A stretch of 64,000 nt of DNA from Neobacillus cucumis (GTDB lineage: Bacteria; Bacillota; Bacilli; Bacillales; Cytobacillaceae): positions 1 through 64,000 of the forward strand of contig NZ_JAFBEX010000007.1 in NCBI RefSeq assembly GCF_016908975.1. The letters run 5' to 3'. Made by a program: the position numbers and the translations under genes. This document shows, piece by piece, positions 1-8,254 of the stretch. How positions within the stretch are numbered: position 1 is the stretch's first letter; every line of letters starts with the position of its first letter. The notes under the pieces were generated by a model. The model was not told the origin of the DNA, did no database searches, and saw only the letters and a program-made list of their open reading frames with translations.

Positions 1-95
1 CTCCCTTTTTTCAGAAATATGGTCGGACAGTAATTCCGTCAAACTACGGACACCTAATACCGTCAATTTATGGACTATATAATATATCAATAACA
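1..95. mobile_element. Possible transposon end with repeated transposase-binding-like sites (partial)
   Basis: On the minus strand two related segments, TAGTCCATAAATTGACGG and GTGTCCGTAGTTTGACGG, lie about 23-24 bp apart, and a third partial copy (TGTCCGACC) follows at the same period. Such direct repeats near an end are known from Tn7/Tn552-like elements. The gerA reading frame is lost exactly here, and a TGT (minus strand, 95-93) could be the terminus. The body of the element would lie left of the window. The repeats are seen; the identity is inferred. Confidence 0.4.
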
Positions 96-1229
96 AATGA
101 TTTTGGCAAAAACGGCAGTCTCTCCGATAGTGATGGTCCCAATTAAAGTAACTAGTAAGGTGGTATTTTTCGGAATTCGTAAAGTGGCTTCAAGAAGAGA
201 TTGAAAAATAAATAAAATAAACAAAACCTCCATTACAAACGGCATTAATGTATCAGAACTTGACAATAACTTTTTGTCTAATGAAGAAGGAAACCAACTG
301 CTATGGTATCGAGTAATAGCAATAAAAATAGCAGGCAATATGAGTGCTAAAATCCAACTGAATAAGCGGAATATTCGGCTCCCGAAACGTCCAGCCTTGG
401 AATTATATTCATCTGGTTGCTGAAAATAATGGATAAAGAGACAAGGTACAATCAATACAAAAGGTAAACCATTTACAATAATGACGACTCGTCCCTCATA
501 TAATGCTGATACTGTTACATCAGGACGTTCAGACGTAAACACTAACGGAAATAACGTTTTTCTCTCCTCTAACGCATCTTCAATTACACGTGCTTCCAAT
601 AAATAAGTAACTTCGATACTTTTAATTTTCCTTTTCACTTCTTTTAGTACCTTTTCATCGACATATCCATCAATATAAAGTAATGCCACATCTGTTTTTG
701 ATTCGATTCCAATATGATACGATTCTATTTTTAGTTTCTGTGTCTGTATCAAGTTCTGTAAAAGGTTTAAATTCACCTTTAATTGTTCATTAAATCCAAC
801 CATGCTGCCTTTAATCGTTCGTTGCGTATCAGGTTCTGACAGGGACCTTGTTTGCCAATTTGAAACATCTGCAAGAATTCCCTGATTATACCCATCTATT
901 AAAACGAGACATTTCCCTTTTGTCAGACCAGTTACAATCTCAACGATTGAGTCCTCAACGGTTACGTCAATATTAGATAGATGGTCTTTTATAACACTCT
1001 CTACATTTTCCATTTTCGTCATTTTTAATAAAGGATTTAAAATATTCTCTTGGATGTTTTGGGTATTTGTTATCCCATCTATATAAAAAATGGCAGCTTC
1101 AATTTTTGGATTAACACCGACATTTAAACTTCGTATTTTAAAATTCGATGGACCATTAAATTGTTCTGATAGAACTTTAAGGTTCCTATGTATGCTTATA
1201 GATAAGGTTGATCTATCTATTCTCGTCAT
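87..1229 (-). pseudogene. GerA-family spore germination protein, 3'-truncated
   Basis: This is the N-terminal four-fifths of a GerA-type germinant receptor A subunit (380 aa; intact members are about 480-540 aa). The long soluble N-terminal region and the start of the membrane domain (hydrophobic segments from about residue 290) are present. The frame runs as far as the conserved 'IGETAVFAK' membrane segment and then stops two or three residues later, so the last transmembrane segments and the C-terminal tail are missing. No B or C subunit gene is visible beside it. The ATG start has only a weak AAGGAA upstream. It is probably a dead relic left by an insertion at its 3' end. Related intact genes occur at 13166 and 54942. 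Confidence 0.85.
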
Positions 1230-1352
1230 AACTTGATTCCTTTTTTATCTTTAGTATCACCCACCTTTTCTAAAAATCTGCTTTATATATGATAAAATTC
1301 CTTCGCTTATTTAATGTCTTATTTCACTTCTGCAACGTTTGTTTAAAAGTGA

Positions 1353-1553
1353 TTGCTCTCAGTAACAAACCTTGTTGACCTTGCAATATTGTTAGCTTTT
1401 GCAATGGTTTTTTCTACATTGACTTTATTTCCATTAGCCCTTACTCATCATCACGATATAAAACATATTCATAAACCTTATGGGCAGGCACACAGTCATA
1501 TAGGTTTTCACCTACATAATGTACATAAAGTAATTCTGCTGTTTTTCGGGTGA
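1353..1553 (+). CDS. Small His-rich membrane ORF (doubtful)
   Basis: This 66-codon TTG-started ORF would encode one hydrophobic helix (residues about 8-31) followed by a His-rich tail with many HxxH-type spacings. No ribosome site is visible ahead of the TTG. I do not recognise a family. A metal-binding small membrane protein is possible, but it may equally be a gene remnant or chance ORF. Confidence 0.25.
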   Translation: MLSVTNLVDLAILLAFAMVFSTLTLFPLALTHHHDIKHIHKPYGQAHSHIGFHLHNVHKVILLFFG

Positions 1554-1593
1554 TAATTTGCCACCATCTGTATGAAAGAAACGGAGGTATTGT

Positions 1594-2085
1594 ATGACAA
1601 ATTTTTATTCTTTTCAGGGGACTGTCACCATGATTAGTGATTTTATTACAGGTCAAAATGCTGAAGGAGAAGGCTGTTATAAATTAATGTCTGTAGACAA
1701 CGGATTGGGAGCAATAGTAAATTTCGTAGTGTCACCCAGAACTTACTTTGTAGATCATGTAATGGTGGCAGTTGGAGATCAAGTGACTGGATATTATGAC
1801 GGGAATGCACCTACTCTACTTATTTATCCTCCACAATATCCCGCACTCGTTATGGTAAAGAAAGGCCCCTATCAAAATGTTAAAGTAGATCATTTTAATA
1901 GTCAGCTGGAAAGTAGTGATGGACGGTTGCGATTAAATCTTTCTCCCTATACCCAAATCGTATTAACAAATGGGCAACCCTTTACAAGAAACCCTGCAAA
2001 TCGAGATCTCATTGTTATTTATGGTCCATCCACCAAAAGTATCCCTGCCCAAACCACCCCCTATAGAATCATCGTCTTGTGTTAA
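1594..2085 (+). CDS. Hypothetical protein, beta-rich, 163 aa
   Basis: A complete small gene with a clear CGGAGG ribosome site seven bases before the ATG. The product has no signal peptide or membrane segment. It is rich in short hydrophobic and beta-type stretches ('GDQVTGYYDGNAP', 'LIYPPQYPALV') and has a conserved-looking 'FTRNPANRDLIVIYGPSTKS' segment near the end; the last residue is Cys. It resembles uncharacterised proteins of Bacillus and Paenibacillus, but I cannot assign a function. A rho-independent terminator follows, so it is probably transcribed alone. Confidence 0.75.
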   Translation: MTNFYSFQGTVTMISDFITGQNAEGEGCYKLMSVDNGLGAIVNFVVSPRTYFVDHVMVAVGDQVTGYYDGNAPTLLIYPPQYPALVMVKKGPYQNVKVDHFNSQLESSDGRLRLNLSPYTQIVLTNGQPFTRNPANRDLIVIYGPSTKSIPAQTTPYRIIVLC

Positions 2086-2117
2086 ACGTTATTTTGTAAA
2101 AATGACTCTTACAAAAA

Positions 2118-2148
2118 GATCGTCGTCCATCGTAGGACGATTTTTTTA
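2118..2148 (+). terminator. Rho-independent terminator
   Basis: Stem TCGTCC/GGACGA with a six-base loop, followed by seven T; it lies 35 bases after the stop of the 163-aa gene. Confidence 0.75.
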
Positions 2149-2292
2149 TTTTTACCAGTGATGTGATATATCTTGCCCAATTTAAAAACAAGGCTTTTCC
2201 AACAAGAACAAGCAATTAAGTAATCCAATAAACTGATACTAGCTAAACTCGTACATTTCTTTGGACATTTAAAATAAGGAGACGGTAGAAAC

Positions 2293-3738
2293 ATGGGTAT
2301 CATAGACGGCAAGGAATTTATTGAACGGTTAAATAAAATGAAAAATGAAATTTGGTTGGATGGTAAAAAAATTAAGGGGGAAATTTCAGAGCATCCTGCA
2401 TTTAAAGGAGTTCTTAAGTCAAAGGCTTCCCTTTATGATTTGCAAAATTCTCAGGATATAAAAAATGAGATGACTTTCTTTTCTCAAGAAAATAAAGAAC
2501 CTATTGGGCTATCTTACTTACAGCCCAAAACGAAAGAGGATTTAAAAAGAAGAAGAAAAATGATTGAACATTGGGCAAGACAGACTCATGGAATGATGGG
2601 AAGAAGTCCTGACTATATGAATACAGTAGTTATGAGCTTCGCCACCTCCGCCAACATTTTAAGAGGCAGGGAAAATTGTTTTCCCGAAAATATTCAATCT
2701 TTATATGAAAGGGCCATGAAACACGATTTATCGTTTACACATACCTTTATTACTCCGCAAGTAAATCGTTCACAAGTCTATTTGGGCTTTTCGAATGAAC
2801 CGATTTCCGCAAAGGTGATTGATCGAAATGAAAAAGGATTGGTGATCAAAGGCGCTCGATTACTTGCCACTCAAGGTGGTTTAACGGATGAAGTTTTAGT
2901 TTTTTCTGCTCCAAGATTGTTTTTTGATCCTAACGAGGCGTTCGCCTTTTCCATTCCTTCTAATACGGAAGGGCTAAAATTTATTTGCAGGGAATCTTTT
3001 GTGGGAGGAGAGTCTGCTTTTAATTATCCGTTAAGTTCACAATATGAAGAAATGGATTGCATCGTCGTCTTTGACAATGTTTTAGTTCCGTGGGACTGCG
3101 TCTTTTATTACGATAATGTCGATGCAGCGACAGATTTCCTAGCCGAAAGCTCTTTTTACCAATTTGCCTATCATCAAGTCATAACCAGACAAATTGTAAA
3201 AACGGAATTTTTCCTTGGCGTTGCTCAGCTTCTTGTCGAAACCATCAATGTTGGTGAGTATCAACATATCCATGAAAAACTCTCCGAAATCATTATTGGT
3301 CTTGAAACCATGAAAGCACTTTTAGAGAAATCAGAAAATGATGCAGAATTGGATGAATGGGGATCAATGCGTCCTAGTCTGATTCCATTAAAAGTGGCTA
3401 GTAATATTTTCCCAAAAATATATCCCCGTTTCAGCGAAATTATCCAAATAATTGGGGCTAGCGGAATGATATCTATACCTACGGAAAGCGCGTTTGATTC
3501 TGAAATCCAGTTAGATCTCCACAAATATCTTCAAGCAGATGGGTTGAATGCCGAGAACCGTGTAAAACTCTTTCGGTTGGCATGGGATCTTACCATGAGT
3601 TCATTTGGTACAAGACAAACCCAATATGAAAGATACTTTTTTGGTGACCCCATTCGATTATCAAGTGCTTTATATAAAGACTATCAAAAAGATAACCATG
3701 TTAAAGAAATCAGTAAATTTTTAAATCTAAATAATTAA
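2293..3738 (+). CDS. 4-hydroxyphenylacetate 3-monooxygenase (HpaB) family protein
   Basis: The 481-aa product matches the HpaB/PvcC family of FADH2-dependent aromatic hydroxylases, which resemble acyl-CoA dehydrogenases in fold. Recognisable pieces are the N-terminal 'HPAFKG' region, 'RRKMIEHWARQTHGMMGRSPDYMN' around residues 90-115, the 'FITPQVNRS' strand, and the C-terminal helical bundle with 'FGTRQTQYERYFFGDP'. Length and content resemble B. subtilis YoaI. Such enzymes need a separate flavin reductase; none is adjacent, so the physiological substrate is unknown. An AAGGAG site precedes the ATG. The gene appears monocistronic. Confidence 0.85.
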   Translation: MGIIDGKEFIERLNKMKNEIWLDGKKIKGEISEHPAFKGVLKSKASLYDLQNSQDIKNEMTFFSQENKEPIGLSYLQPKTKEDLKRRRKMIEHWARQTHGMMGRSPDYMNTVVMSFATSANILRGRENCFPENIQSLYERAMKHDLSFTHTFITPQVNRSQVYLGFSNEPISAKVIDRNEKGLVIKGARLLATQGGLTDEVLVFSAPRLFFDPNEAFAFSIPSNTEGLKFICRESFVGGESAFNYPLSSQYEEMDCIVVFDNVLVPWDCVFYYDNVDAATDFLAESSFYQFAYHQVITRQIVKTEFFLGVAQLLVETINVGEYQHIHEKLSEIIIGLETMKALLEKSENDAELDEWGSMRPSLIPLKVASNIFPKIYPRFSEIIQIIGASGMISIPTESAFDSEIQLDLHKYLQADGLNAENRVKLFRLAWDLTMSSFGTRQTQYERYFFGDPIRLSSALYKDYQKDNHVKEISKFLNLNN

Positions 3739-3810
3739 GAGTGTCTGGTCAAATTGGCATCATACTGTATCTTCCAGTCAAAACTCCGCAACCCTTTTCC
3801 TTTCTAACAA

Positions 3811-3849
3811 GAAACAGGTGTTTCTACAATTGTAGAAACATCCTGTTTC
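3811..3849. repeat. Long hairpin (17-bp imperfect inverted repeat)
   Basis: GAAACAGGTGTTTCTAC and its near-perfect complement flank a four-base AATT loop. There is no T-run on either side. It sits between two converging genes (HpaB-like and the Gly-rich protein), so it may end transcription of either or be part of a dispersed repeat. Confidence 0.6.
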
Positions 3850-3881
3850 AGAATAACATCATCTGAAACTTTATCATAATT

Positions 3882-4202
3882 CTAATAATGGTGGTAATAC
3901 GGGTAGTGGTGGTAGTACGGGTAGTGGTGTGGGTAGCCAAAACCAAGTCCTGGATAATAACCGAAACCTGATCCTGGTCCACCTAAGCCAAGTCCTGGAG
4001 AGAAACCAAAACCTGAGCCTGGTCCGCCTAAACCCATACCTGGATAAAAACCTGTTCCTACTCCTGGTCCACCAAATCCAAGTCCTGGTCCATAACCAAA
4101 TCCTGAACCTGGTCCACCTAAGCCAAGTCCTGGAGAGAAACCAAAACCTGAGCCTGGTCCGCCTAAGCCAACCCTTTCATATGCATCATAATTAGGAAAC
4201 AT
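3882..4202 (-). CDS. Gly/Pro/Phe-rich tandem-repeat protein, likely spore coat or surface
   Basis: The 106-aa product is almost entirely a tandem repeat of about 15 residues of the type 'GLGLGGPGSGFGFSP' (five to six copies), preceded by a short 'MFPNYDAYERV' start and ended by a His/Tyr-rich tail ('PHHYPYYHHYPYYHHY'). This composition is typical of small spore coat or crust proteins, but I do not recognise a named family. A strong GAGGAGG site precedes the ATG. Upstream, CATAAAC with an AC about 15 bases earlier vaguely resembles a sigma-K promoter. The DNA repeat suggests copy-number slippage. Confidence 0.7.
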   Translation of the reverse strand: MFPNYDAYERVGLGGPGSGFGFSPGLGLGGPGSGFGYGPGLGFGGPGVGTGFYPGMGLGGPGSGFGFSPGLGLGGPGSGFGYYPGLGFGYPHHYPYYHHYPYYHHY

Positions 4203-4371
4203 ATTGATCCTCCTCTTTTATTTTTACAGTAGAGTTTATGCGTTTTTGGGTAAAAGTTCTTGGGCATTTATCATGAATCCAAATTTAAATTGGGTTAATA
4301 TTTAATCAAATACCCAATTGAATGTTACACAATTAAAAAAAAGTCAATGTCCCTACTATCTTGTTCGAAAT

Positions 4372-4411
4372 AGAAAAACCGAATTTCCTAATTGGAAAAT
4401 CGGTTTTTTTG
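4372..4411 (-). terminator. Terminator of the aldo/keto reductase gene
   Basis: AAAACCGATTTTCC pairs imperfectly with GGAAATTCGGTTTT around a short loop, and T-runs occur on both strands. It lies 45 bases after the reductase stop. Confidence 0.7.
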
Positions 4412-4456
4412 GTTCAAAAACGTCAAATATTGCCTAAACAAGTATTTCATAAATCA

Positions 4457-5308
4457 TTATTCATGAATTTTCCATCCGTTTAACACCTTAGCTATATCGG
4501 CAGTAAAATGATCAACTATTTCACTTTTTCCTAAATCCATAGTAGCAATGGCTGACATATCTTCATCACTTAAAGTGAAATTCCATACATTAAAGTTTTC
4601 AACCATACGTTCTTTATGAACAGATTTTGGAATTGACACAACACCTCGTTGAATATGCCAACGTAAAATAACTTGTGCTACTGTCTTGCCATATTTTTCT
4701 CCAATACCAGCAAGTAATTTATTTTGGAAGATATTCTTCTGACCTTCTGCAAACGGTCCCCATGATTGAATTTGTACGCCATATTCTTCCATCACTTTCT
4801 TTGCAACTTTCTGCTGGAAGAATGGATGGGTTTCTACTTGGTTTACAGCCGGTACAACTTCATTGTTTAGAATTAAATCAACTAAACGATCCGGATAGAA
4901 ATTAGATACGCCGATAGCACGAATTTTTCCTTCTTTATAAAGTTCCTCCATTGCCCGCCAAGAACCATAATAATCATTGAACGGTTGGTGAATGAGGTAT
5001 AAATCAAGATAGTCAAGCCCTAGTTTCTTCAAGGAAACATCAAAGGCTTTTTTTGCATTTTCATACCCTGCATCCTGAACCCAAAGTTTTGTTGTGATAA
5101 AAAGTTCTTCCCTTGGAATCCCACTTTTTTTGATGGCTGCACCAACTGCCTCCTCATTCATATAGGCAGCAGCTGTATCAATTAGACGATACCCAGATTC
5201 AAGTGCCTCGGACACTGCCTGCTCGCATTGAGCTGGATCAGGAACTTGAAAGACACCGAAACCTAAAATTGGCATTTCGACACCATTGTTTAAAATTACT
5301 TTTTGCAT
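4457..5308 (-). CDS. Aldo/keto reductase family protein
   Basis: This 283-aa NADPH-dependent oxidoreductase has the AKR TIM-barrel signatures: '[18 protein letters not shown]' with Asp44 and Tyr49, Lys74 in 'ITTKLWV' and His107 in 'LIHQP' as the catalytic tetrad, and '[16 protein letters not shown]' for cofactor binding. It resembles the YvgN/YtbE reductases that reduce glyoxals and other aldehydes. The start chosen has GGAGG eight bases upstream; the frame remains open for 25 more codons upstream without support. A promoter with a 19-bp spacer and a dyad lies about 90 bases upstream, typical of MerR-type activation by aldehydes or thiol stress. Confidence 0.9.
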   Translation of the reverse strand: MQKVILNNGVEMPILGFGVFQVPDPAQCEQAVSEALESGYRLIDTAAAYMNEEAVGAAIKKSGIPREELFITTKLWVQDAGYENAKKAFDVSLKKLGLDYLDLYLIHQPFNDYYGSWRAMEELYKEGKIRAIGVSNFYPDRLVDLILNNEVVPAVNQVETHPFFQQKVAKKVMEEYGVQIQSWGPFAEGQKNIFQNKLLAGIGEKYGKTVAQVILRWHIQRGVVSIPKSVHKERMVENFNVWNFTLSDEDMSAIATMDLGKSEIVDHFTADIAKVLNGWKIHE

Positions 5309-5398
5309 ATAAAATTCCTCCAGCATTATTAAAATTGTGACAAGTAATGCATGTTCCTGTTGTTTACCATAAAACATAAGCATCCTTGTGCTTGTATA

Positions 5399-5429
5399 AG
5401 CCTATCACCTTCGTGTAACACGAAGTCAA
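5399..5429 (-). promoter_or_regulatory. MerR-type promoter with operator dyad
   Basis: On the minus strand a -35 TTGACT and a -10 TAGGCT are separated by 19 bp, longer than the usual 17. Between them sits the perfect dyad CTTCGTG-TTA-CACGAAG. Over-long spacers with a central dyad are the hallmark of MerR-family activated promoters (AdhR-like). The regulator gene is not adjacent. Confidence 0.65.
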
Positions 5430-5560
5430 CTGGTTTCAAGTAAATTTTATATACATTTTAAGTAGGTATTAAAGTACACATAGTAAAAGAAGTGGCAAAG
5501 ATACGTTAAACTATTCTGCCCCTTCGCAGAAGCACCCTTATTTTCTACTTTAACAATAGG

Positions 5561-5743
5561 TCAAGCAAATTTTATATACCCAAATTTAACCAGATGCGAC
5601 AATAATGCCACTAATCCTATAACAATTGCAATGCTTACTAAAGCAATCGAATCAGGACCCCATTTTTTAGAGTAATAGTATCAATATCTCCAAGCTTTAG
5701 AGATTAATTGCGATTGTTTTGAGTTTTTTGCATTAGAACCCAT
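5561..5743 (-). pseudogene. Small membrane protein gene with in-frame TGA
   Basis: An ATG with an AGGGGA site opens a 60-codon frame interrupted only by TGA at codon 21, in the context 'KAWRY*YYYSKKWGPDSIA', where TGG (Trp) would restore the frame. After the stop comes a membrane helix and 'SHLVKFGYIKFA'. It looks like a 60-aa single-helix protein inactivated by one nonsense mutation. I do not recognise the family. Confidence 0.5.
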
Positions 5744-5811
5744 TTTTTTCCCCTGTTTTTATATTCAGTTTCCTTTTATACTAGAATAAGCTTAACAATG
5801 AGGTAAACTGT

Positions 5812-7089
5812 ATGGAATATACTAAAAATTTGCTCTTACAAGTAATGATTATTTTGATTCCTGTCTTTTTTTATTCTATGTATTTAACCAATCGTCATCA
5901 ATTCATCGAAACAAAACGTCAAAAATTAATTTTCAGTTTCTTGGCAATGATTACGTTAGTATTGTGCATGTCCTTCCCAATCTATTCGGATGTAAACGAG
6001 CGAAATGATCTACGGTTTGTAGCTCTCATGATAGGTATATTTTATGGAAGTGGATACGTAACAGGTATTGTTCTCACGATCATTTTATTGTTGTATCGTT
6101 GGTACTTTGGAGGGACTGGTTTTTATTCAACGGTATACGAAATCTTGTTCCTCTTACCCATGTTTTTTTTAGCATATCCACGTTTCGTCCAGCAGGATCG
6201 AGCAGGTCGAATGAAACTGACTTGGATGATAACATTGGGGATGTCCTTGATCTTCATCCTCGTGGATTTGCAGGAGATGGAATTTTTCAGCACACTTCAG
6301 GACGTTTTAACGATATGTGTTGCCACCATTGTAACTATATTTCTGATTGAAACCTTAAGGGAAAATACCCAGTTATACATGGAAGCTCAACAGGCGGAAA
6401 AATATAAGATACTCGGAGAATTGGCGAGTTCCTTTGCTCATGAAATTCGAAATCCTATGCAGACCAATCGAGGATTTCTCCAGTTACTTCTACAATCGCC
6501 AATTTCAGAGACGTATAAAGGGTATGTTGAAATTTGTATAGAAGAAGTGGATCGGGCGAATGACGTGATTACCGAATATCTTTCGCTTGCCAAGCCAGAA
6601 GCGGATATGAAAGAGTCAGTCGATGTTTGCGAAACAATACAAACGGTCGTCAATATTCTCTACTCCTATGCTTTAGAACGAAAAGTAAGCATAGACGTTC
6701 GACTCCCGGAGCAAGAGTGTGTGATATTGGGTCATCCCCAAAAAGTGAAACAAGCCTTCCTCAATATCATCAAAAATGGCATCGAGGCGATACATCAAGG
6801 TGGTACGGTTTCCATTCTCGTGAAACAGGAATCACAGCATGTGGTGATCCAAATCCAAGATGAGGGAGTGGGGATGAATGAAGACGAAGTGAAACGTCTT
6901 GGACAACCATTTTATTCTCTGAAAGAAAAAGGAACTGGCATAGGACTCATGGTGAGCTATCGCATTATCGACTCGCTTCATGGAAAAATCATCGTCCAAA
7001 GCCAAAAAGGAAAAGGAACCACGTTTACCATTCGGTTCCCTCTCCATAATTGTAAAAATACGCCATTAACTGACAAACATGAGCGTTAG
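5812..7089 (+). CDS. KinB-like membrane sensor histidine kinase
   Basis: The 425-aa protein has about six membrane helices (residues 5-180, of the 5TM-5TMR_LYT type), a short linker, a HisKA domain with the phosphoacceptor His210 in 'SSFAHEIRNPMQTNRGFLQLL', and a C-terminal ATPase domain with N-box 'NIIKNGIEAI', G1 'DEGVGM' and G2 'GTGIGLMVS'. Length and arrangement match B. subtilis KinB (about 428 aa), which feeds phosphate to Spo0F to start sporulation. No response regulator gene is next to it, as expected for an orphan phosphorelay kinase. GAGG lies eight bases before the ATG. Assignment to KinB itself rather than another sporulation kinase is inferred. Confidence 0.85.
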   Translation: MEYTKNLLLQVMIILIPVFFYSMYLTNRHQFIETKRQKLIFSFLAMITLVLCMSFPIYSDVNERNDLRFVALMIGIFYGSGYVTGIVLTIILLLYRWYFGGTGFYSTVYEILFLLPMFFLAYPRFVQQDRAGRMKLTWMITLGMSLIFILVDLQEMEFFSTLQDVLTICVATIVTIFLIETLRENTQLYMEAQQAEKYKILGELASSFAHEIRNPMQTNRGFLQLLLQSPISETYKGYVEICIEEVDRANDVITEYLSLAKPEADMKESVDVCETIQTVVNILYSYALERKVSIDVRLPEQECVILGHPQKVKQAFLNIIKNGIEAIHQGGTVSILVKQESQHVVIQIQDEGVGMNEDEVKRLGQPFYSLKEKGTGIGLMVSYRIIDSLHGKIIVQSQKGKGTTFTIRFPLHNCKNTPLTDKHER

Positions 7090-7286
7090 CTAAAAATAAA
7101 AGTATATGAACCGACAGGACTTAAAGTGTATTGGATTGTAGATAATCGTACTGAGACAGTTGAAGTGCTTATCTTAAAGGAAAGTGGATATTTTCAACTT
7201 CAAGAGTTATATGTAAAGGGAAAGATCTAATAGAAGTAAGTATTTTTGAAGACTTTATCCTCGATTTAAAAAACATATTTCTATAA
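7090..7286 (+). pseudogene. Uma2-family (DUF820) nuclease-fold C-terminal remnant, frameshifted
   Basis: Directly after the kinase stop the DNA encodes 'KVYEPTGLKVYWIVDNRTETVEVLI' and 'KESGYFQLQELYVKG', then shifts frame near 7230 to 'DLIEVSIFEDFILDL'. This is the C-terminal part of a Uma2/DUF820 protein ('GV.EYWIVD...VEVY', 'GD.IEVSIFEDF'). The N-terminal two-thirds are absent and there is one frameshift, so it is dead. Confidence 0.65.
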
Positions 7287-7442
7287 TACAAATTCTAACC
7301 ATCTATTAGCGTGTCATATCCAAACATGCGAGGCATTCCAATCCCTTGTTTTTCAAAGTATGAAACAAGTTTTCAATCTCGTTTTTCAGATTGGGATAGA
7401 GACAGGAAAATGCGGATTTGCAACGCTAAGGAGTTTCAACCT

Positions 7443-7480
7443 AAAAAAAGCCGATTTCCAATATAGAAATCGACTTTTTT
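7443..7480. terminator. Bidirectional terminator-like hairpin
   Basis: AAAGCCGATTTC and GAAATCGACTTT pair around ATATA with A-run before and T-run after. The rest of the 7287-7651 gap shows nothing I recognise apart from a piece of a dispersed repeat near 7503 ('CCCAGTTACTTTAAGT'). Confidence 0.65.
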
Positions 7481-7651
7481 ATTTACGCTTCTTTTACTAA
7501 AGCACCCAGTTACTTTAAGTACATTTTTTCACAAACTTTTATCGTAAAAGAAAAAGTTGCCTTTGAACGATTTCTCGTCCCACAACTTTTACTTTATCCA
7601 CCATTTAATTTTTCATTTCTGTGGGGGAAACGATAAATGTACCTCTTGAGT

Positions 7652-8014
7652 TTAATCTGCTTGCTCCCCAAACTTCTTTCCAAACACTTCCATCAGATCA
7701 ATAATAGGAATGAATTCTATCCCTTTTGAGGTTAATGAATACTCTACACGAGGAGGAACCTCTGGATAAACATTGCGATTAATTAAGCCATCACTTTCTA
7801 GTTCTCGAAGTTGCTTTGTAAGAGAACCTTGTGAAATATCCCCTAAAAAAGCTTTGATTTCACTATATCGACGCTCTTTGGACTTTAAAAACCAAAGAAT
7901 GAGATATTTCCACCGCCCAGAGAGTATGTTCTGGGTATAGGCAATGCCATATACTTCTCTTTGTTCCTTTATACACTCTTTGTCAAATCCATCCTTACAT
8001 ATTCTAGACACCAT
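7652..8014 (-). CDS. HxlR-family transcriptional regulator
   Basis: This 120-aa winged-helix protein has the HxlR signature: N-terminal Cys residues, 'ILSGRWKYLILWFLKSKERRYSEI', 'SQGSLTKQLRELESDGLINRNVYPEVPPRVEYSLTSKG'. HxlR/HypR proteins often sense reactive aldehydes, quinones or disulfide stress through an N-terminal Cys; Cys6 and Cys14 are candidates here. It is divergent from the oxidoreductase at 8255, the classic arrangement for a regulator and its target. A dyad AGTAC-N8-GTACT lies just upstream of its start. Confidence 0.9.
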   Translation of the reverse strand: MVSRICKDGFDKECIKEQREVYGIAYTQNILSGRWKYLILWFLKSKERRYSEIKAFLGDISQGSLTKQLRELESDGLINRNVYPEVPPRVEYSLTSKGIEFIPIIDLMEVFGKKFGEQAD

Positions 8015-8035
8015 TTCACCTGATTTCTACTGTTA

Positions 8036-8053
8036 AGTACAAAAAAATGTACT
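8036..8053. promoter_or_regulatory. HxlR operator candidate
   Basis: Perfect dyad AGTAC-N8-GTACT, 21 bases upstream of the regulator start. Spacing and sequence fit known HxlR-family (HypR, YodB) sites. No second copy is seen nearer the oxidoreductase. Confidence 0.5.
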
Positions 8054-8254
8054 ACGTCAATTTTTATTGCCTTCTTCCAAAAGAAGAGAAATGATTTTAT
8101 TCTAGTATATGTAATAAAGATACTCAATACGTTTAAAAAATATTTGATGCTTTGTTTACAGTTTAATAAGAGGTGAATGATTCAGCTGAAAATATGATCT
8201 TGTAACGTTAGCAGAGTCATTCTTTGATATACAAATTCTCTAGGAGGAACAATC

